Positions 56,819 to 64,000 of a DNA stretch of 64,000 nt are shown here, in pieces. The stretch comes from Burkholderiales bacterium (GTDB taxonomy: Bacteria > Pseudomonadota > Gammaproteobacteria > Burkholderiales > Burkholderiaceae_F), in contig JADCGS010000010.1 of NCBI GenBank assembly GCA_020248865.1, positions 1 to 64,000 of the forward strand, in the 5' to 3' direction. The stretch's first letter is position 1, and every line of letters starts with the position of its first letter. The translations under genes and the position numbers were made by a program. The notes below the pieces were generated by a model. It had not been told where the DNA came from. It saw only the letters and a program-made list of their open reading frames with translations, and ran no database searches.

Positions 56819-58012
56819 ATGAACCCCGACCTTGCTCGGCTGCAGCCCTACCCCTTCGAGCGGCTGCGGCAGCTGCTGGCCGGGTGCACGCCACCGGCGC
56901 ATCTGGCGCCGATCAACCTGTCGATCGGCGAACCCAAGCACGCCACCCCGCAGCTCATCAAAGACGCGCTCGTCGCCCACCTCGGCGGCCTGGCCAACTA
57001 TCCGCTGACAGCCGGCACGGACGCGTTGCGGGCGGCGATTGCCGCATGGCTCACACGGCGCTACGACCTGGGCGCGCTGGACGCCGCCACCCAGGTGCTA
57101 CCGGTCAACGGCTCGCGCGAGGCGCTGTTCTCGTTCGCACAGGCGGTGGTCGATCGCTCGCGCGATGCGGTCGTCGTCGCACCCAATCCGTTCTATCAGA
57201 TCTACGAGGGCGCGGCCCTGCTGGCCGGCGCGCGGCCGCTGTTCCTGCCGACTACCCCCGACAACGGCTTTCGCATGGACTTCGGCACCGTTGCCGCGGC
57301 GGTCTGGGCAAAGGTCCAGCTCGTCTATGTATGCACACCCGGCAACCCGGCCGGGCGCGTGATGACGCTGGACGACTGGCGCGAGCTGTTCACCCTGGCA
57401 GACCGCTTCGGCTTCATCATCGCCTCGGATGAGTGCTATTCGGAAATCTACTTCGACGAGTCAAGGCCTCCGCTGGGCGGCTTGGAGGCCGCGCAGACGC
57501 TGGGCCGCCACCGGTTCGAGCGTCTGGTCGTGTTCGGGAGCCTGTCCAAGCGCTCGAATGCGCCGGGGCTGCGCTCGGGCTACGTGGCCGGCGACGCGGC
57601 CGTGCTCAAGCAGTACCTGCTCTACCGCACCTACCACGGCAGCGCAATGAGCCCGCCGGTGCAGGCAGCCAGCATCGCCGCCTGGAACGACGAGGCCCAC
57701 GTGGTCGACAACCGCCGCCAGTACGCGGCCAAGTTCGCGCAGGCCACCCCGCTGATCGGCCGCGTGCTGGCCACCCGGCGCCCCGAGGCTGGCTTCTACC
57801 TGTGGGCCCAGGTGCCCGGCGGCGACGACGAGGACTACACGCGCCGTCTCTACGCGCAGTACAACGTCACCGTGCTGCCCGGCAGCTACCTGTCGCGCGA
57901 AGTGGATGGATTCAATCCCGGCCGCGGCTACGTGCGGATTGCACTGGTGGCCGAGGTCGCGGAAGTGATGCAGGCGGCCGAGCGAATCGCCATGCTCGGC
58001 AACCGGCCTTGA
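56819..58012 (+). CDS. dapC: Succinyldiaminopimelate aminotransferase
   Basis: A 397-residue class I PLP aminotransferase of the succinylase lysine pathway. It has [36 protein letters not shown] and the PLP Lys in [16 protein letters not shown]. The PilU-interrupted dap cluster after it supports the DapC assignment over other aminotransferases. It starts 19 bases after queF and ends 11 bases before dapD. Confidence 0.94.
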   Translation: MNPDLARLQPYPFERLRQLLAGCTPPAHLAPINLSIGEPKHATPQLIKDALVAHLGGLANYPLTAGTDALRAAIAAWLTRRYDLGALDAATQVLPVNGSREALFSFAQAVVDRSRDAVVVAPNPFYQIYEGAALLAGARPLFLPTTPDNGFRMDFGTVAAAVWAKVQLVYVCTPGNPAGRVMTLDDWRELFTLADRFGFIIASDECYSEIYFDESRPPLGGLEAAQTLGRHRFERLVVFGSLSKRSNAPGLRSGYVAGDAAVLKQYLLYRTYHGSAMSPPVQAASIAAWNDEAHVVDNRRQYAAKFAQATPLIGRVLATRRPEAGFYLWAQVPGGDDEDYTRRLYAQYNVTVLPGSYLSREVDGFNPGRGYVRIALVAEVAEVMQAAERIAMLGNRP

Positions 58013-58023
58013 ATGGAGACATG

Positions 58024-58836
58024 ATGGACGCTCAGAAAATCATCGAAGCCGCGTGGGAACACCGCGCCAACCTGGCCGCGGGCGCCGAACTCGGCGAAGT
58101 TCGTGCGGCCGTGAACGACACCATCGCGCGGCTGGACGCCGGCGCGATCCGCGTCGCCAGCCGCGAAGGCGGCCAGTGGATCGTCCACCAGTGGGTGAAG
58201 AAGGCGGTGCTGCTGTCGTTCCGCCTGCACGACAACCAGCTCATGGAAGCGGGCGGCTACACGCGCTTCTTCGACAAGGTACCGCCCAAGTTCATGAACT
58301 ACTCGGAGGCCGATTTCGCGGCCGGCGGCTTTCGGGTGGTACCGCCGGCGATGGTCCGGCGCGGCGCCTTCATTGCCCGCAACGCGGTGCTGATGCCCTC
58401 CTACGTCAACATCGGCGCCTACGTGGACGAAGGCACGATGGTCGACACCTGGGCCACCGTGGGCTCGTGCGCGCAGATCGGCAGGAACGTGCACCTGTCG
58501 GGCGGTGTCGGCATCGGCGGGGTGCTGGAGCCGCTGCAGGCCAACCCCACCATCATCGAGGACAACTGCTTCATCGGCGCGCGGTCGGAGGTGGTCGAAG
58601 GCGTCATCGTCGAGGAGAACTCGGTGCTCGGCATGGGCGTCTTCATCGGCCAGAGCACCAAGATCTTCAACCGCGAGACCGGCGAAGTCACCTACGGGCG
58701 CGTACCGGCCGGCTCGGTGGTGGTGGCGGGCTCGCTGCCTTCGAATCACTGCAACCTGTACTGCGCCGTGATCGTCAAGCAGGTGGACGCCAGGACGCGC
58801 GCCAAGACCAGTATCAACGAGTTGCTGCGCGCCTAA
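58024..58836 (+). CDS. dapD: 2,3,4,5-tetrahydropyridine-2,6-dicarboxylate N-succinyltransferase
   Basis: A 270-residue hexapeptide acyltransferase that succinylates tetrahydrodipicolinate. Hexapeptide repeats include [20 protein letters not shown] and [18 protein letters not shown]. The ATG at 58024 has GGAG five bases upstream; the ATG one codon earlier is too close to it. It carries out the step before DapC in the pathway, whose gene lies just upstream. Confidence 0.96.
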   Translation: MDAQKIIEAAWEHRANLAAGAELGEVRAAVNDTIARLDAGAIRVASREGGQWIVHQWVKKAVLLSFRLHDNQLMEAGGYTRFFDKVPPKFMNYSEADFAAGGFRVVPPAMVRRGAFIARNAVLMPSYVNIGAYVDEGTMVDTWATVGSCAQIGRNVHLSGGVGIGGVLEPLQANPTIIEDNCFIGARSEVVEGVIVEENSVLGMGVFIGQSTKIFNRETGEVTYGRVPAGSVVVAGSLPSNHCNLYCAVIVKQVDARTRAKTSINELLRA

Positions 58837-59007
58837 GCCGGGGCACCCCGGCGGTCTCAAACCCGGCGCGAGCGGCGCCAGGGCCGTCGCCGCAGGTTCC
58901 GGTATCGGACGTTCTGGAGGCTACCCGGACGCCCCCGCGCTGCGTATGCTAGGGGCGTCGTCGGCCAAGCAAGGGGTCGGGGCACCGTACGAAGCGCGAG
59001 GGACGCC

Positions 59008-60153
59008 ATGATGAATCTGGATCGCCTGTTCCAACTAATGTCCGAGAAAGGCGCCTCGGACCTGTACCTTTCGGTCGGCTCTCCGGTGACCATCAAGCTG
59101 AACGGCGTCTGTGTGCCGATCAATCAGGAGCGGCTGGCGCCGCAGGCTCTCGTCAGCCTGCTGGCCGAGCGCCTCTCCGATGCGCAGTTTCGGGAACTCG
59201 AGCAGACGCGCGAACTGAACGTCGGTCTGCCCGTGCAGGGCATCGGCAGTTTCCGCCTGTCGGCGTTCCTGCAGCGCGGCTCGGTTTCAGCGGTGATTCG
59301 CTTCATCCCGCACGAGGTGCCGCGGCTGGAGAGCCTGCTGCTGCCCGACGCGCTGAAGAGCTTGATCATGGAGCGGCGCGGCCTCATCCTGCTGGTGGGT
59401 GGTGCAGGCTGTGGCAAGAGCACGACCATCGCCTCGATGCTCGACCACCGCAACGAACTGCTGACAGGTCACATCCTCACCTTCGAGGATCCGATCGAGT
59501 ACCTGTTTCGCAACAAGAAGTCGATCATCAATCAGCGTGAGATCGGCACCGATCTCGTCGACCTGCAGACGGCACTGCGCAATGCGATGCGGCAGGCGCC
59601 GGACGTGATCTTCATTGGCGAAATCCGCGACCGCGAAGCCATGTCGGCCGCTATCGGCTACGCGATGTCCGGCCACCTGGTGACGGCCACCCTGCACTCG
59701 ACCAACGCCGCCCACGCGCTGAACCGCGTGATCAACTTCTACCCGCCGGATACCCGTCACGCACTGTTCCAGGATCTTGGGGCGTCCCTCAAGGCCATCG
59801 TGTCGCAGCGCCTGGTGCGGTCCCGCAAGGGAGGCCGCGTTCCGGCGGTGGAGATCCTGGTCAACCAGGGTCACATCGTCGACCTGATTGAACGCGGTGA
59901 CGTACAGTCCATCAAGGAAGCCCTGGAGCAGAGTCTGTCGCCGGAGAGCCAGAGCTTCGAGCAGAGCCTTTACCGGCTACTGCAACAAGACACCATCACT
60001 CGCGAGGATGCACTTGCCGCTGCCGACTCGAAGAACAACCTCCTCTGGCTCATCAATAACGCCGGCAAGCCCGCCGCTCCTCAGGGCAACGTAGCCAAGA
60101 AGGAAACGCCGGCGCCATCGGCCAACTTTTCCGAGTTCAACCTGAACATCTAG
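59008..60153 (+). CDS. Type IV pilus twitching ATPase, PilU-like
   Basis: A 381-residue secretion-superfamily ATPase of the PilT/PilU group. Walker A GGAGCGKST lies at 131-139, the Asp box follows in LTFEDPIEYLF, Walker B in IFIGEIRDRE and the His box in ATLHSTNAAHALNR. The C-terminal tail (PAPSANFSEFNLNI) is a typical PilU ending. PilU assists PilT in pulling pili back. No other pilus genes are near; it lies between dapD and dapE after a 171-base gap, so it probably has its own promoter. A second ATG one codon later is possible. Confidence 0.9.
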   Translation: MMNLDRLFQLMSEKGASDLYLSVGSPVTIKLNGVCVPINQERLAPQALVSLLAERLSDAQFRELEQTRELNVGLPVQGIGSFRLSAFLQRGSVSAVIRFIPHEVPRLESLLLPDALKSLIMERRGLILLVGGAGCGKSTTIASMLDHRNELLTGHILTFEDPIEYLFRNKKSIINQREIGTDLVDLQTALRNAMRQAPDVIFIGEIRDREAMSAAIGYAMSGHLVTATLHSTNAAHALNRVINFYPPDTRHALFQDLGASLKAIVSQRLVRSRKGGRVPAVEILVNQGHIVDLIERGDVQSIKEALEQSLSPESQSFEQSLYRLLQQDTITREDALAAADSKNNLLWLINNAGKPAAPQGNVAKKETPAPSANFSEFNLNI

Positions 60154-60381
60154 CGCCCCGCTGTGTGTGCATGGGCTTCGCCGCTCGCACCTGGCAGTCG
60201 GGCAGACCAACGCGTTGCTCACACCGCCCGCTCCGGGTGAGTTGCCGGGGGGCGCGGCGTCGCCGTGCTCTGCGCCAGTTTTTCGTGGGCAGGCCACCCG
60301 GCGCAGCGGCGTCCAGGTTCGTTTGCGATACTCCGGCCGCTGAGTGCCGGCCATTCAGTCCCCCGTTCACTGTCCCTCTGA

Positions 60382-61524
<1,143 letters not shown>

Positions 61525-61550
61525 CGCCGTTTCGGGGGAGACCGCGTTCC

Positions 61551-62444
61551 GTGTCGATTGACGCCCAGGCGAATCTGCGCACGCTGCGTGACGTGCTGCG
61601 CTTCGCGGTGACCCGCTTTAGCGAGGCGGGCGTGTTCTTCGGCCACGGCCAGGCCGACGCTTTCGACGAAGCCGCCTTCCTCGTCATGCGTTCGCTGCGC
61701 CTGCCGCTCGAGCGGCTCGACGTGTTCCTCGGCGCCTACCTCACGCACGGCGAGATCAATACGCTGCTGCAGCAAATCGACCTGCGCGTAAAGAAGCGGC
61801 TGCCAGCCGCCTACATCCTCAAGGAGGCCTGGCTGCAAGGCCTGAAGTTCTACGTCGACGAGCGCGTGATCGTGCCACGATCCTTCATCGGCGAGCTTCT
61901 GCGCGACCAACTGCAGCCCTGGATCGCCGACCCCGATGGCGCGCTCGACGTGCTCGACCTGTGCACCGGCTCCGGCTGTCTGGCGGTCCTGGCAGCCGAG
62001 GTCTTCGCCGCCGCCCGGATCGACGCGGTGGACCTGTCGGCCGACGCACTGGCGGTCGCGCAGAAGAACGTCGAGGACTATCAGTTGCAGGGCCGGGTTC
62101 GGCTGGTCCAGTCCGATCTGTTTGCCGCGGTTGCCCCCCGGCGCTACGACCTCATCGTCTGCAATCCGCCCTACGTGCCGGACGCCTCGATGCAGAGGCT
62201 GCCCCAGGAGTACCAGCACGAACCGGATCTCGCCCTGGCCGGCGGCAGCGACGGCATGAAGGTCATCAAGCGCCTGCTGCGCGAGGCGCGCGGCCACCTG
62301 AAGCGCGGCGGCCTGCTGGTGGTCGAGGTCGGCGGCGAGCGTGCCACGGTCGAGAAGCACTTCGGCGCCATTCCGATGACCTGGCTCACCACCACCGCCG
62401 GCGACGACATGGTGTTCCTGTGTCGTCAGGACGAGCTGCCTTAG
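61551..62444 (+). CDS. prmB: 50S ribosomal protein L3 N5-glutamine methyltransferase
   Basis: A 297-residue HemK-type methyltransferase. SAM motif I is VLDLCTGSGCLAVLAAE and the catalytic NPPY lies in IVCNPPYVPD. The length and the N-terminal helical domain (LRDVLRFAVTRFSEA) fit PrmB rather than PrmC. The start is a GTG at 61551 (GGGGAG about a dozen bases upstream). It lies 26 bases after dapE. Confidence 0.94.
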   Translation: MSIDAQANLRTLRDVLRFAVTRFSEAGVFFGHGQADAFDEAAFLVMRSLRLPLERLDVFLGAYLTHGEINTLLQQIDLRVKKRLPAAYILKEAWLQGLKFYVDERVIVPRSFIGELLRDQLQPWIADPDGALDVLDLCTGSGCLAVLAAEVFAAARIDAVDLSADALAVAQKNVEDYQLQGRVRLVQSDLFAAVAPRRYDLIVCNPPYVPDASMQRLPQEYQHEPDLALAGGSDGMKVIKRLLREARGHLKRGGLLVVEVGGERATVEKHFGAIPMTWLTTTAGDDMVFLCRQDELP

Positions 62445-62556
62445 GCGCAGGTGGGCGGTCCCGGCATGCGGCAAGACGCCGGACAGGCCCGGTGTGCCGA
62501 ACGCCCGGCGTTGCTGCCCCCAGTCGCGCACCGGGCGCTCTGTACGATCCGCCCCC

Positions 62557-64000
<1,444 letters not shown>

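Overview
The window is high-GC bacterial chromosome, almost certainly a betaproteobacterium of the order Burkholderiales. This rests on synteny of housekeeping blocks: rpsB-tsf-pyrH-frr-uppS-cdsA-dxr-rseP-bamA-ompH-lpxD-fabZ-lpxA-lpxB-rnhB-trmH beside ppsR/ppsA, guaB-guaA next to rnfH/ratA/smpB, smc-zipA-ligA, and dapC-dapD-dapE-prmB. The genus cannot be fixed by reading alone. Coding density is very high and many neighbouring genes share ATGA stop/start overlaps.

Region 1 (1-14640) is the accessory part. It starts with the N-terminus of an IS transposase running off the left edge and ends at the 3' end of guaA, a known landing site for genomic islands, where two families of short repeats lie. 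In between is a zinc homeostasis locus. A His-rich Fur-family regulator (Zur) is divergent from a long minus-strand operon across a palindromic operator-like site. The plus-strand arm encodes Zur, the ZnuCBA zinc importer and a ZrgA-like (DUF2796) periplasmic protein. The minus-strand arm encodes a COG0523 metallochaperone GTPase, a 71-residue small protein, a TonB-dependent siderophore-type receptor, an ABC-2-type ATPase with two DUF3526 permeases, a PepSY membrane protein and a second COG0523 GTPase. This arm is the least described system here: it looks like a Zur-controlled metallophore or metal-complex handling route running beside ZnuABC.

Region 2 (14640-29900) holds GMP synthesis (guaB, guaA with a small membrane gene between them), a DUF4124 protein, rnfH/ratA convergent with smpB, a methyltransferase, a DEDDh exonuclease with a cNMP/CBS/DUF294 regulator, a QmcA/NfeD membrane-quality pair, and PEP synthase with its bifunctional regulator PpsR.

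Region 3 (29949-44480, all minus strand) is the cell-envelope and translation block: from rpsB and tsf through UMP kinase, ribosome recycling, undecaprenyl-PP and CDP-DAG synthesis, isoprenoid Dxr, sigma-E protease RseP, BamA and Skp, then lipid A enzymes LpxD, FabZ, LpxA, LpxB and RNase HII.

Region 4 (44689-64000) holds map, glnD, def, an MTA/MTI phosphorylase, the ligA-zipA-smc operon, queF, the lysine/diaminopimelate genes dapC, dapD and dapE with a PilU-type ATPase inserted among them, prmB, and an ABC-F protein that runs off the right edge.

Two places carry the same GC-rich repeat, an intergenic element that can be read through in frame. One copy sits between znuC and znuB and keeps an open frame that overlaps both neighbours. 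The other was absorbed as a roughly 42-residue N-terminal extension of LpxB. No tRNA, rRNA or CRISPR array was seen.
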